Source of the DNA: DATGHS01 sp035307785
GTDB taxonomy: Bacteria; Planctomycetota; Planctomycetia; Gemmatales; Gemmataceae
Assembly: GCA_035307785.1 (NCBI GenBank)
Contig: DATGHS010000474.1
Span: forward strand, 1 to 29,920
Direction: 5' to 3'
Length of the DNA: 29,920 nt
Shown: in pieces, positions 1 through 7,572 of the stretch
How the letters are laid out: each line of letters begins with the position of its first letter
How positions within the stretch are numbered: position 1 is the stretch's first letter
Translations under genes and position numbers: made by a program
The notes under the pieces: model-generated
Told to the model about the DNA's origin: nothing
Databases searched by the model: none
What the model saw: only the letters and a program-made list of their open reading frames with translations

Positions 1-349
1 GCGGGAAGTCTTCGCGGATGCGGATTTGCAGGTACGGGAAAGTCTTGTCGTCCTTCAGATCGACATTGAAGGACGGCTGAATGTCCTTGATGAGCCGGGC
101 TTCCATAAGCAAGGCGTCGACTTCGGAATCAGCAGAAACGAAGTCGATGTCGCGAATATGTTTGACCAGGTCGGCCGTGCGCTGTTCCGTGGCCGCGACG
201 GCCGTGAAATAGCTGCCGGCCCGGTTGCGCAGGTTCTTCGCCTTGCCCACGTAAATGACCACACCCTGGGCATCTTTCATCAAATACACGCCGGGGGTAG
301 TGGGAAACTGCTTGACCTTTTCCGCGGGAGAGAGTGCAGCACTATCCAT
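1..349 (-). CDS. uvrC: UvrC, excinuclease ABC subunit C, N-terminal part (cut by window edge)
   Basis: This gene reads leftward from an ATG at 349 and runs off position 1 with about 116 codons visible. The visible part is the GIY-YIG nuclease domain of UvrC: the GVYLMKD motif at residues ~18-24, then IYVGKAKNLRNR and a SYF motif, followed by the segment ending in LMEARLIKDIQPSFNV that is typical of UvrC. UvrC makes the 3' and 5' incisions in nucleotide excision repair together with UvrA and UvrB; the GIY-YIG domain makes the 3' cut. No good Shine-Dalgarno is visible upstream of the ATG, but the start fits the usual UvrC N-terminus. The gene is divergent from the gene at 501 and the shared gap holds a long hairpin. 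The identification is secure; the missing C-terminal part cannot be judged. Confidence 0.93.
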   Translation of the reverse strand, partial: MDSAALSPAEKVKQFPTTPGVYLMKDAQGVVIYVGKAKNLRNRAGSYFTAVAATEQRTADLVKHIRDIDFVSADSEVDALLMEARLIKDIQPSFNVDLKDDKTFPYLQIRIREDFP

Positions 350-413
350 GTGTATGTTGCCGAAAAATGGAAAAACGCTTGTCCGCATTCATTGTACGCG
401 GTGGCACTTTTCG

Positions 414-467
414 TGGGGCACGTTTTCAACGTGCCCGAGTCCGTCGCTACGTTGAAAACGTGCCCCA
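414..467. repeat. Long intergenic hairpin (19-bp perfect inverted repeat)
   Basis: Arms at 414-432 and 449-467 are perfect reverse complements (19 bp, beginning TGGGGCACGTTTTCAACG). Within the left arm and loop lies a competing smaller hairpin, GGGCACG (416-422) with CGTGCCC (430-436). The sequence sits between the divergent uvrC and the gene at 501, so it is not a simple 3' terminator. It resembles the palindromic intergenic repeats common in planctomycetes. Confidence 0.8.
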
Positions 468-500
468 TGGCTTTACACTGGAAGCATATGGAGGCGCGCT

Positions 501-1967
501 GTGGCCAACCGCTACCCCTGCCCAAACCCGATCTGCACGCACCAATTCGACGCGGCCCAAATGACGGGAGCCGCGTCGATCACATGCCCGCAGTGCGGCA
601 TGGTGATTCAGTTGAAGCCGGGCGACCCGGCAAGTGGCAAGGCCGTTCCCAGGGGCATTCCGGTGGCCCCGCCGCAGACAGCCAAGTCGGTGGCTAACGG
701 CAGCGTGCCCACGGCATCGCCGGTCGTGCCCGGCGCCGCCCGCCCAGTTGCAGTGGCGGTGCCGCTCCCCGCGGAGAATCCCGCGCCATCGCAACTCGCC
801 GGCCTGAACGCCGGCTCCATTGTCCGCGCAACGACGCCGAAGAAGAGCCGTGATTGGCTCACTTATACACTTTGGCTGGGCGGGTTCTTTCTGCTTCTCA
901 GCCTCGCGGTGGGTGCCTTCCTCGTACAAATGACCGGCGGCTTTCGAGGCGGGCCTACCGGGCCGCCCGTCCTTAAAAGCAGCGACCGCAACTATGCGTT
1001 CGAAAAGCTGGACAAACCCTGGAACCTGAATGAAGACTTGAAAATCAAATTGAACATCGATGGATTCGTCTATCAGCGCGACGCTCCATTGTGTTGGCTG
1101 GCAGTCGACACGCGTGACTTCAAAGATCACAACCCAACGGCCAAGGAATTGGATCTGGAAGCTCGGAAAAAGCTGATTGAATACTTCCGCGGCGTGGAGA
1201 CGAACCCGCCGGTTGGGGCGGCATTGCAAAACGGCCAACCGATTGCCGCGCAAACCACATTCCGCTTCGTATTTCTCGGCGAACTCGATGGCGAACACGT
1301 CTCCGGCGAATGCCACTTCTTCAGCTTCCAGGGTATCGGCTACTGGGTTTATGACTGGGCCCCGGCCGACAAGGCCAAGAATTACGCCGAGGAGTTCGCG
1401 CAGCTGCGCAGCCGCTTCGCGCTTCTGGGCGAGCGCGAGGCCTGGAAACAATTGCAACAAAGCTTCCACGCTTACGAAGGTAAGAGTGGCTACCAGATCG
1501 TCGATCGCACCGGCCGCTGGCAACCGGTCAAAAACGAAGAGCCGACCGACTCCGATCCGAACGCAGAGATCGTGCTGTGGGCCGCCGATCCCAACGAACC
1601 AAACCTAATTGCACGCCGCAGCCGGCTGATCGTCATGGTGATTTCCGCAGCGGGCAAAGACGCGATTGCCACGGCCAAGGCATACATTCTCGCCAAGCAC
1701 AAGGCCGACTCATACGACATGGCGAAAATAGAAGACGCTTATGAAGAAGGAGAAAATCCGAAAAACAGCATAGGCGAAATCCCCGGCCACCTGTTGCGCT
1801 GGCGGATCGAAGACACGCCAAGCCTCGTGCAATTTACGATGGTGGGCATCGTGCCGAAGAAAGATAAACTCATACTGATGTACGCACAGTGCGACAACGA
1901 ACGCCGCGTCACGTGGGAAGCGCAATACCAGCAGTTGATGGAATCATTTCGGTGGAAGAATGATTAG
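501..1967 (+). CDS. Zinc-ribbon, single-pass membrane protein of unknown function
   Basis: The product has 488 residues and I do not recognise a named family for the whole protein. It starts at a GTG with GGAGG about 7 nt upstream (489-493). Residues 1-35 form a zinc-ribbon-like N-terminus with C7, C12, C29 and C32, resembling MJ0042-type ribbons common at the start of planctomycete proteins. A low-complexity Pro/Ala/Val linker follows (to ~115), then a transmembrane segment at ~122-143 (WLGGFFLLLSLAVGAFLV). The remaining ~340 residues appear globular and polar, with many Trp and charged residues, and lie outside the membrane if the zinc ribbon is cytoplasmic. The gene stands alone and is followed by a nested hairpin. 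The topology is inferred; the function is unknown. Confidence 0.85.
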   Translation: MANRYPCPNPICTHQFDAAQMTGAASITCPQCGMVIQLKPGDPASGKAVPRGIPVAPPQTAKSVANGSVPTASPVVPGAARPVAVAVPLPAENPAPSQLAGLNAGSIVRATTPKKSRDWLTYTLWLGGFFLLLSLAVGAFLVQMTGGFRGGPTGPPVLKSSDRNYAFEKLDKPWNLNEDLKIKLNIDGFVYQRDAPLCWLAVDTRDFKDHNPTAKELDLEARKKLIEYFRGVETNPPVGAALQNGQPIAAQTTFRFVFLGELDGEHVSGECHFFSFQGIGYWVYDWAPADKAKNYAEEFAQLRSRFALLGEREAWKQLQQSFHAYEGKSGYQIVDRTGRWQPVKNEEPTDSDPNAEIVLWAADPNEPNLIARRSRLIVMVISAAGKDAIATAKAYILAKHKADSYDMAKIEDAYEEGENPKNSIGEIPGHLLRWRIEDTPSLVQFTMVGIVPKKDKLILMYAQCDNERRVTWEAQYQQLMESFRWKND

Positions 1968-2036
1968 AAAGAACCCGTTTGTATTTTGTGCACGCCGACT
2001 GTTGGCGGCGTGCACGCAACGTGTACGGGTTCTTTC
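1967..2036 (+). terminator. Nested hairpin after the gene at 501-1967
   Basis: The outer arms 1967-1978 (GAAAGAACCCGT) and 2025-2036 (ACGGGTTCTTTC) are perfect complements. An inner 10-bp stem pairs 1988-1997 (GTGCACGCCG) with 2006-2015. The structure begins at the last base of the stop codon. There is no T-run of note, so termination is plausible but unproven. Confidence 0.5.
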
Positions 2037-2075
2037 AAATCCCACTCACCACTCACGCATTTTCCCAATTCCCTC

Positions 2076-2105
2076 TTGCACTTCCCACATTGGCTCGTGT
2101 ATATT
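2076..2105 (+). promoter_or_regulatory. Candidate sigma-70-type promoter for the gene at 2191
   Basis: TTGCAC at 2076-2081 and TATATT at 2100-2105 are separated by 18 bp, which would give a 5' UTR of about 80 nt. Only the -10 element is close to consensus. Planctomycete promoter rules are poorly known, so this is a weak call. Confidence 0.3.
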
Positions 2106-2190
2106 CCTGCTTCCCAAATTCTCGGTTGGTGAGCACGAAGCCCGCTGCCGGGAAGTAATCCTGTCGCACTTACTCCATGGAGGGAAGCCC

Positions 2191-2943
2191 ATGCCGCAGC
2201 AACCGCGCCCCGTTATTGGCATCAACGTTGATCTCATTCCGGCCAGCCGGAATTCGGCTTCGTACATCCGTCTGGCCACCGGCTACTTTGATTGCGTCTA
2301 CGCTGCCGGCGGGCTGCCGATCATGATCCCGCCATTGGGTAAGGATGCCGAACTCGACGACCTGCTCGACCGCGTGGACGGCATGGTGCTGTGTGGTGGT
2401 CTCGATCTCGACCCGAAGCGGCAAAACCTGCCAAGCCATTCGTCGATCGTACCGATGGCCGTTCGCCGCGAGACAAACGATGAAATCCTGGTTCGCCGTA
2501 TTATCGATCGGCAAATTCCGGTGCTAGGCATTGGCGTGGGCATGCAGCAGCTCAACTTGGCCATGGGCGGTTCGCTGTTCCTCCATTTGCCGGAGGAGAT
2601 GCCGAAGTCGATGCCGCACTTCGACCCGAGCGGCGGCCCGCATCGGCATATTGTGCTCCTGGAGCCGAAAACCACGATTGACGAGATTTACGGCGGCGGC
2701 GAAATCCGCGTGAATAGCATGCACCATCAGGCCGTGAAGGAACTGGGTGAGGGCCTGCGCGTGGGCGCAAAATCACCCGATGAAGTAATCGAAGCCATCG
2801 AATCTACCGATTCCGACTGGTTCTGCATGGGCGTGCAGTGGCACCCGGAATCGGAGACCGCCTCGGCTCTGGATATGCAATTGTTTGAGTGCTTCGTCCA
2901 GGCATGCTTGCGGCAAGCGCCGGCACTGAAGCTGGCGGCGTGA
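2191..2943 (+). CDS. Peptidase C26 / class-I glutamine amidotransferase-fold protein lacking the catalytic cysteine
   Basis: The 250-residue product has the fold signature of gamma-glutamyl-GABA hydrolase (PuuD-like, peptidase C26): the N-terminal PVIGINVD strand, the DGMVLCGGLDLDP motif, the nucleophile-elbow region VLGIGVGMQQLNLAMGGSL (residues ~112-130), the MHHQAV segment and GVQWHPE with H218 and E220. In active members the elbow reads G-I-C-R-G; here it reads G-I-G-V-G, so residue 115 is Gly (codon GGC) where the nucleophilic Cys should be. The enzyme is therefore probably not a conventional glutamine hydrolase, and may bind a gamma-glutamyl compound or have another role. The ATG at 2191 is chosen because GGAGGGA lies 6 nt upstream (2179-2185); an in-frame extension to 1960 has no family resemblance. 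The gene is convergent with the cytochrome c/WD40 gene. Confidence 0.88.
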   Translation: MPQQPRPVIGINVDLIPASRNSASYIRLATGYFDCVYAAGGLPIMIPPLGKDAELDDLLDRVDGMVLCGGLDLDPKRQNLPSHSSIVPMAVRRETNDEILVRRIIDRQIPVLGIGVGMQQLNLAMGGSLFLHLPEEMPKSMPHFDPSGGPHRHIVLLEPKTTIDEIYGGGEIRVNSMHHQAVKELGEGLRVGAKSPDEVIEAIESTDSDWFCMGVQWHPESETASALDMQLFECFVQACLRQAPALKLAA

Positions 2944-2957
2944 AGCAAACGAATTGC

Positions 2958-3014
2958 GAGCGGGGCCAGTAATGGCCCCGGTGAAAGTTACCGGGGCCAT
3001 TACTGGCCCCGCTC
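2958..3014. terminator. 25-bp perfect hairpin between convergent genes
   Basis: Arms 2958-2982 and 2990-3014 are perfectly complementary over 25 bp (beginning GAGCGGGGCCAGTAATGGCC) with a 7-nt loop. It lies between the stop codons at 2943 (+) and 3028 (-), so it could act as a bidirectional terminator. There is no T-run on either strand. It may equally be a copy of a dispersed palindromic element. Confidence 0.55.
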
Positions 3015-3027
3015 ACCCGTCTGTTTC

Positions 3028-4485
3028 TTACTTCTTCACATACCCCGGCGACGCAATAAACGACTTCACTACCGCTCCGTCCGCTACCTTCCAGATGCTC
3101 ACTTCCCCGGCATAGCTCCCGGCAGCTACCAGGTTGCCATCAGGGCTAATGGCTAGCGCGAAAACCTGATCGTTTAAGCCATTGAGCGTCCGGACTGCAG
3201 CGCCGCTGTCGGCATTCCACACGCGCACGGTCTTGTCCGCCGACGCGGTGATGAGTAACGGCTGCTTCGGATGAGCGACCAACTTCAAAATTGCGTCGCC
3301 GTGTCCGCCAATGGCTTTAACTTGCTTGCCATCGGCCACGGCGTTCCACGTGCGCAGCTGTTTGTCGTCGCCGGCCGAATAGCCGACTTTGCCGTCGGCT
3401 TTCACGGCCACGGCGTAGACCGGATTCTGGTGGTCCGGGAACGTCATTACCGATTCCTTCGCGGCCAGGTCCCACACCTTTGCCGTCTTATCGCGGCTCG
3501 CAGTGAGCAAATGCTTGTCGTCGGCCGCTAGGGCGATGCCCAGAATCCAGTCGGCGTGATTTTCAATGCTCTGCTCGAGTTTGGCGGAAGCATAGCCGCC
3601 ACTCACGTCCCAGACGCGGACGATGCGGTCGCAACCGCCAGCCGCGAGCTTCTTGCCGTCCGGTGAAAGTGCCAAGGCGAGAATAGAATCATCGGCATCG
3701 AGCATTTGTTTCAGCATCACCTTCGGGTCATCGACTCCGTTGAGAATCGCGACGCCGTTTTCCGTCTTCGCGGGACCGTTGATATCGTAAACCCGCACAT
3801 CGCCTTCCTGTCCCGGCCGGCCGCCGGCCACCACAAGCTTGCCGTCACTGAGAAATACCACGCCGTAAGCGCGCTCGGCCCGCGTGTAAATTCGCTTTTC
3901 AAGCTTGGCCGAATTTACGTCCCACACCGTCAATTCGTGTTGCCCGCCGACCACGATCTGCTTGTTGTCCGGTGTGAACGCCAGCGCATTAACAATCGCC
4001 GGATAGGGATAAGCCGCGGGTGGAGCCGGCGGTTTCCAGTGCAGCCGCAGTTCGCGCACCAAGTCGGCCTTCGGATCGAGTCCGGCATCAAGCTTGGCCC
4101 CCTGGCGAATCCAGCGCTCGATGGCCGAAATCTGTTCCTTCGTGAGGTGCTGGCCCTTTCCCTCCGGTGGCATGCGCTTGCCGCCTTCCGCAGCGACGAG
4201 TTCGAGCAAATAGCTCTCATCTGGCTTGCCGGCCGCGACCGGCGAATCGCTCTGCCCGCCTTGCATGAATTTCTCAAACGTGGTCATGTCCAGCTTGCCG
4301 CTGCGTTTCTTCGCATCGTGGCAGGCGAAGCAATTCTCCTTCAGAATCGGCGCCACGTCGTTAACAAAGCTCACTGGCTTGTCTTGCGCATGAGCCGCTT
4401 GCGGCTTAACCAGGAACGCCAATAGTGCCAGGATTCCAGCAACAATCGCGCAAAGAATGCAAAAGCAACGAGACGAACCGAGCAT
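3028..4485 (-). CDS. Secreted planctomycete cytochrome c (PSC1-type) fused to a WD40 beta-propeller
   Basis: The 485-residue product starts with a signal peptide (hydrophobic ~8-26, likely cleavage after AHA at 33). Residues ~38-130 form a planctomycete-type cytochrome c domain with the haem motif C52-F-A-C55-H56 and a likely axial Met in KRMPPEG (M105). Residues ~150-485 contain about seven WD40 repeats with recurring VWD/VWN ends, for example LTVWDV, VRVWDV, AKVWDL, LRTWNA, VRVWNA and VSIWKV. The protein is presumably periplasmic, with a single haem and a protein-interaction propeller; such fusions are a planctomycete hallmark but the redox partner is unknown. The ATG at 4485 is preferred because it gives the signal peptide immediately and has GGAGT upstream. 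The gene is divergent from the isomerase gene at 4759. Confidence 0.92.
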   Translation of the reverse strand: MLGSSRCFCILCAIVAGILALLAFLVKPQAAHAQDKPVSFVNDVAPILKENCFACHDAKKRSGKLDMTTFEKFMQGGQSDSPVAAGKPDESYLLELVAAEGGKRMPPEGKGQHLTKEQISAIERWIRQGAKLDAGLDPKADLVRELRLHWKPPAPPAAYPYPAIVNALAFTPDNKQIVVGGQHELTVWDVNSAKLEKRIYTRAERAYGVVFLSDGKLVVAGGRPGQEGDVRVYDINGPAKTENGVAILNGVDDPKVMLKQMLDADDSILALALSPDGKKLAAGGCDRIVRVWDVSGGYASAKLEQSIENHADWILGIALAADDKHLLTASRDKTAKVWDLAAKESVMTFPDHQNPVYAVAVKADGKVGYSAGDDKQLRTWNAVADGKQVKAIGGHGDAILKLVAHPKQPLLITASADKTVRVWNADSGAAVRTLNGLNDQVFALAISPDGNLVAAGSYAGEVSIWKVADGAVVKSFIASPGYVKK

Positions 4486-4556
4486 AGGGTGAGACTCCGA
4501 ATGTGTCTGGTAACGCTGGCGGGCAGTTTGGTTGGATGCAATCAGTATAGAGCGAA

Positions 4557-4712
4557 GAGTGACAGGGTGACAAGGTGACAAGGTGCAACTGAGTTATTCC
4601 GTTTCCGTTTCCGTTTCGCGCACGCCGCCAAATAACGTGCGCGAAACGGAAACGGAGTCGGACAAATCGCAATGTCACCTTGTCACCCCCTCACCTTGTC
4701 ACCTTGTCACTT
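4557..4712. repeat. Tandem octamers bracketing a 21-bp perfect hairpin
   Basis: About three copies of GTGACAAG-type octamers at ~4559-4584 face their complements (CACCTTGT/CTTGTCAC units) at ~4673-4711. Between them lies a perfect 21-bp inverted repeat, 4604-4624 and 4636-4656, built of GTTTCC steps (TCCGTTTCCGTTTCGCGCAC...). The whole block occupies most of the 273-bp divergent gap between 4485 (-) and 4759 (+). The right-hand octamers repeatedly contain TTGTCA, close to a -35 hexamer. Confidence 0.8.
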
Positions 4713-4758
4713 CAATCGAGTCCGGCACAATAACTGTCATTGTCGTAGAGGATCAAAA

Positions 4759-5580
4759 ATGAAGCTCGGCCTCATTAACTCCGCCTGGGTGCAGTCCGGC
4801 CAGGGCACCGCATACGGCATCCGCATGACGAAGGAAATCGGCTTCGACAGCATCGATATCTTTGCCGATCCGCTCGACATCGATGCCCGCGAACGCCGGC
4901 TAATTCGGCACGAGTGCACCAAGGTTGGCTTACCGATAGTCGGCGTAGCCTGCGTGGCCGTGGGATTGATCGACTTCAATCCGTCGGTCCAGCGCTTCCA
5001 CATGCAGCGCTGCAAAGCATACCTCGACATGTGCTATGAATTCGAAGCAAAAAACCTGCTGCTCGTGTTGGGGGAATACATATGGAATCAGGAAGTGATC
5101 CCAGCCGCCGAGCAATGGAAGACGGCAGTCACCAACACGCGGCAACTTGGCGACTATGCTTCCAATCTCGGCTTGCAGATTGCTCTGGAATTGGAACCGT
5201 TTTCGCTCTCGCTCTTGAACAGTATCGATACGATGGACCGGTTTATCACCCAAGTCGATCACTCTGCCGTGCGGGCGAATATCGACGTCTCGCACCTGCA
5301 CCTGGCGAGAATACCCGCGGTGGAACTGCGGCGACTGCGCGGCAAAGCCATCCACGTACATATCAGCGATTGCGACGGCAAGAAGCACGGCGACCTGCCG
5401 CCGGGGCGGGGCGTGGTCGATTTCGATCCATATTTGCGCGAGATCAAGGGCCTGAACATTGACGGCACGATGAGTATTGAACTCGAATACTCTCCAAAGC
5501 CGGACAAGATTACGGAATGGGTGCGCGAAGCATATACGTCAACGGACCGGTTGATGCGCGACGTGGGACTGCGCGGGTGA
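4759..5580 (+). CDS. Sugar phosphate isomerase/epimerase-type TIM-barrel protein
   Basis: The 273-residue product matches the xylose-isomerase-like/AP-endonuclease-2 TIM-barrel family in length and motif spacing. Visible metal-site candidates lie at the ends of the strands: the acidic IALELEPF segment, NIDVSHLHLAR, HVHISDCDGKKHGD and MSIELEYS. Such enzymes epimerise or isomerise sugars, keto-sugars or inositol derivatives using a divalent metal. The ATG at 4759 has GAGG 8 nt upstream (4748-4751) and gives the standard N-terminus MKLGLINSAW; an in-frame extension to 4672 reads through repeats and is rejected. The next gene on the same strand is a zinc-type dehydrogenase 82 bp on, which suggests a shared carbohydrate pathway, although a hairpin lies between them. 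The substrate cannot be told. Confidence 0.88.
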   Translation: MKLGLINSAWVQSGQGTAYGIRMTKEIGFDSIDIFADPLDIDARERRLIRHECTKVGLPIVGVACVAVGLIDFNPSVQRFHMQRCKAYLDMCYEFEAKNLLLVLGEYIWNQEVIPAAEQWKTAVTNTRQLGDYASNLGLQIALELEPFSLSLLNSIDTMDRFITQVDHSAVRANIDVSHLHLARIPAVELRRLRGKAIHVHISDCDGKKHGDLPPGRGVVDFDPYLREIKGLNIDGTMSIELEYSPKPDKITEWVREAYTSTDRLMRDVGLRG

Positions 5581-5613
5581 ATCGGCGTAAGTGATCACTA
5601 TATTTTCAATTTG

Positions 5614-5643
5614 AAAGCCCAGGGACTGCCGTCCCTGGGCTTT
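5614..5643. terminator. Hairpin AAAGCCCAGGGAC, first of two copies in the window
   Basis: A 13-bp perfect stem (5614-5626 and 5631-5643) with loop TGCC ends in TTT. The same stem with loop TTCC occurs at 29364-29393. It sits 33 nt after the isomerase stop codon and 20 nt before the dehydrogenase start, so it could terminate the first gene or attenuate the second. Confidence 0.65.
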
Positions 5644-5662
5644 GCTAAATAGAAAGGCACTC

Positions 5663-6691
5663 ATGAAAGCGCGTCAGGCAGTCCTGGTGGCACCGTACAA
5701 GGTCGAAGTTCGTGAAGTCAATCTGCCCGATCCGGCGCCTAATCAGATTTTGGTGCAAACCTCGTGGAACGCCGTAAGCGCCGGCACGGAACTGGCCGTT
5801 TACACCGGCACGCACCAATGGCTGAAGGACCCGAATCTGCCCGACTGGAAATTCCCCTTTCGCCCCGGTTACTCGGCGGCGGGAACGATTGTGGCGGTCG
5901 GCAAAGAGGTGCCGGGCGGTTGGAAGGCCGGCGACCGGGTGAGCTATCCCGGCAACCATGCTTCGCACGAGCTCTTGACACTTAGCCACGAGCGCGGCCG
6001 CTGGTGGAAGATGCCGGCCAAGCTCGACTTCGACAAGGCGGCCCTGGCCTGCATTGCTCGCTATGGCCTTGGCGCGTCGGTCCGGGCCGGGCTTACGCTG
6101 GGGCGCTCGGCGGCTGTGCTGGGTCTTGGCATTATCGGTCAGTTTTCGCTCCGCTGCCTGCTCGCGGCCGGGGCATACCCAGTCGTCGGCATCGATAGCG
6201 TGAAGATGCGCCGCGAGGCAGTTCTAGCGGCCGGAGCGGATCATGTGATCGATCCGACGGCCGGCGATGTGCGGCAACAGTTACAGCAATACCTAGGCAC
6301 GCGAGGGGCGGAAATCATCGCCGACGCCACCGGCATCCCCGATGCCATACCCACGGCCATGAGCCTGGCCTGCGATGCCGGGCAGGTGATCATTGTCGGC
6401 TCGCCGCGCGGCAAGGCGAAAGACGTCAATTTCTATGATGATTTGCATCGCCGCTATATTGAAGTCAGCGGCGCCCACGGGAATATGCTCTTCGAGCCGG
6501 CCCACACACGCCTCGCGGGGGCCTGGGATATCAACAAAGCCCAGCACTGGCTCCTAGCCGAGCTGGCCGCCAACCGCCTGAGTGTCGCCGGGTTAGTGAC
6601 TCACCGCATTCGCCCTGAGGGATTGCAGCAAGCTTACGAGGGACTGCTGAAGAAGAAGGAAGAATATCTGGGCGTGTTGGTGGAATGGTAA
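5663..6691 (+). CDS. Medium-chain (zinc-type) dehydrogenase/reductase
   Basis: The 342-residue product is a medium-chain dehydrogenase. The N-terminal GroES-like domain has SWNAVSAGTELAVYTGTH (residues ~31-48) and FRPGYSAAGTIVAVGKEV, and the Rossmann domain has VLGLGIIGQFSLRC (residues ~152-165) for NAD(P) binding, then VVGIDS and ADATGIPDAI. The usual catalytic-zinc Cys is replaced by SAGTE and the four-Cys structural-zinc loop is absent, as in the BchC/threonine-dehydrogenase-like branch of zinc-type enzymes, so zinc dependence is uncertain. The ATG at 5663 follows AAAGG by 6 nt. Its position after the sugar isomerase suggests oxidation of a polyol or sugar, but this is only inferred from context. 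Confidence 0.87.
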   Translation: MKARQAVLVAPYKVEVREVNLPDPAPNQILVQTSWNAVSAGTELAVYTGTHQWLKDPNLPDWKFPFRPGYSAAGTIVAVGKEVPGGWKAGDRVSYPGNHASHELLTLSHERGRWWKMPAKLDFDKAALACIARYGLGASVRAGLTLGRSAAVLGLGIIGQFSLRCLLAAGAYPVVGIDSVKMRREAVLAAGADHVIDPTAGDVRQQLQQYLGTRGAEIIADATGIPDAIPTAMSLACDAGQVIIVGSPRGKAKDVNFYDDLHRRYIEVSGAHGNMLFEPAHTRLAGAWDINKAQHWLLAELAANRLSVAGLVTHRIRPEGLQQAYEGLLKKKEEYLGVLVEW

Positions 6692-6692
6692 T

Positions 6693-6725
6693 CCCGCGGG
6701 GCTCGAAGACTCGCCTCGCGGCTTG
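6693..6725. repeat. Dispersed 33-bp repeat, copy 1
   Basis: This segment (core GGCTCGAAGACTCGCC) matches the reverse complement of 8758-8790 at 30 of 33 positions, counted by eye. It begins 2 bp after the dehydrogenase stop codon. A third, partial match lies at 8864-8883. Confidence 0.75.
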
Positions 6726-6734
6726 AAATACCCC

Positions 6735-6767
6735 ACCACTCACCACTCACCATTCACCACTCACCAC
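6735..6767. repeat. Heptamer tandem repeat (ACCACTC) abutting a start codon
   Basis: ACCACTC occurs 4.7 times in tandem (one unit reads ACCATTC) and ends exactly at the ATG of the TSUP gene at 6768. A shorter run of the same heptamer lies at ~2042-2056. The repeat occupies the place where a Shine-Dalgarno would be. Confidence 0.85.
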
Positions 6768-7553
6768 ATGACCTACCTCTGGCTTTGTCTCGCGGCCCTG
6801 GTGGCCGGCGCCATCAACTCCATCGCGGGCGGGGGCACATTGCTGACTTTCCCGACGTTGTTGGGCATATTCAGGGACAACGGTGTGCCAGCAGATGACG
6901 CCGGTGTACTTGCGAACGGCACGAGCACTTTGGCACTGGTGCCGGGTTCCATCGCGGCAGCTTGGGGTTTCCGCCGCGAGGTGAAAGAGTCACGCCACTG
7001 GTTGAAACTATTGATTCTCCCCTGCCTACTGGGCGGGTTGATCGGCACTCTTCTAGTTACCCGCAGCGACCCGAAGATTTTCAACTCGTTGATCCCGTGG
7101 CTCATCCTCACCGCGGCGATTCTCTTCCTTTTGCAGCCGCTGATTATCCGCTTTACAGGAGTCGGCGTTCCACACGCTCGGCCGTCGCGACTGGCCATCG
7201 CCGGCATCATCCTTTTTCAATTCCTGGTCGCGCTGTACGGCGGCTATTTCGGGGCGGGTATCGGCATCCTCATGATTAGCGCGCTTTCGCTCATCGGAGT
7301 TGGCGATATCCATCGCGTCAACGCGCTCAAAACCTTGTTGGCGTCCTTCATCAACGCCGTCTCGGCCATCACCTGGGTGGAAGAGCGAAAGGTGGAGTGG
7401 AAATACGCGCTCATAATGGCCGCGGTCTCCATCATCGGCGGGTATCTCGGCGCACATTACTCACGACGGCTGAATAAGACGCTCGTGCGCTGGGTCGTGA
7501 TCGCAATTGGCTTCGGCGTGGCGGCATTCTTCTTCTATCAGCGTTGGAAATGA
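6768..7553 (+). CDS. TSUP (TauE/SafE) family membrane permease
   Basis: The 261-residue product has about eight hydrophobic segments and the two family repeats: an N-terminal AGAINSIAGGGTLLTFPTLL (residues ~12-31) and an internal ALYGGYFGAGIGILMISAL (~155-173). These Gly-rich signatures are those of the sulfite exporter TauE/SafE family, which moves sulfur-containing or other organic anions across the inner membrane. Length is normal for the family. The ATG at 6768 gives a standard start; there is no Shine-Dalgarno because heptamer repeats run up to the codon. It stands third in a row of plus-strand genes but repeats separate it from the dehydrogenase, so operon membership is unlikely. The substrate is unknown. 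Confidence 0.9.
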   Translation: MTYLWLCLAALVAGAINSIAGGGTLLTFPTLLGIFRDNGVPADDAGVLANGTSTLALVPGSIAAAWGFRREVKESRHWLKLLILPCLLGGLIGTLLVTRSDPKIFNSLIPWLILTAAILFLLQPLIIRFTGVGVPHARPSRLAIAGIILFQFLVALYGGYFGAGIGILMISALSLIGVGDIHRVNALKTLLASFINAVSAITWVEERKVEWKYALIMAAVSIIGGYLGAHYSRRLNKTLVRWVVIAIGFGVAAFFFYQRWK

Positions 7554-7572
7554 GCTACACGTGCGAACGGCG

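Noticed and set aside
447..1523. Long minus-strand open frame opposite the zinc-ribbon protein
   Set aside because: It has no recognisable motif, and the opposite gene has a Shine-Dalgarno, zinc ribbon and membrane helix. GC-rich DNA gives long shadow frames.
4672..4758. N-terminal extension of the isomerase
   Set aside because: It reads tandem repeats; the ATG at 4759 has a Shine-Dalgarno and the standard N-terminus.
6735..6767. CRISPR-like array
   Set aside because: The repeats are contiguous heptamers without spacers, and no Cas genes are present.
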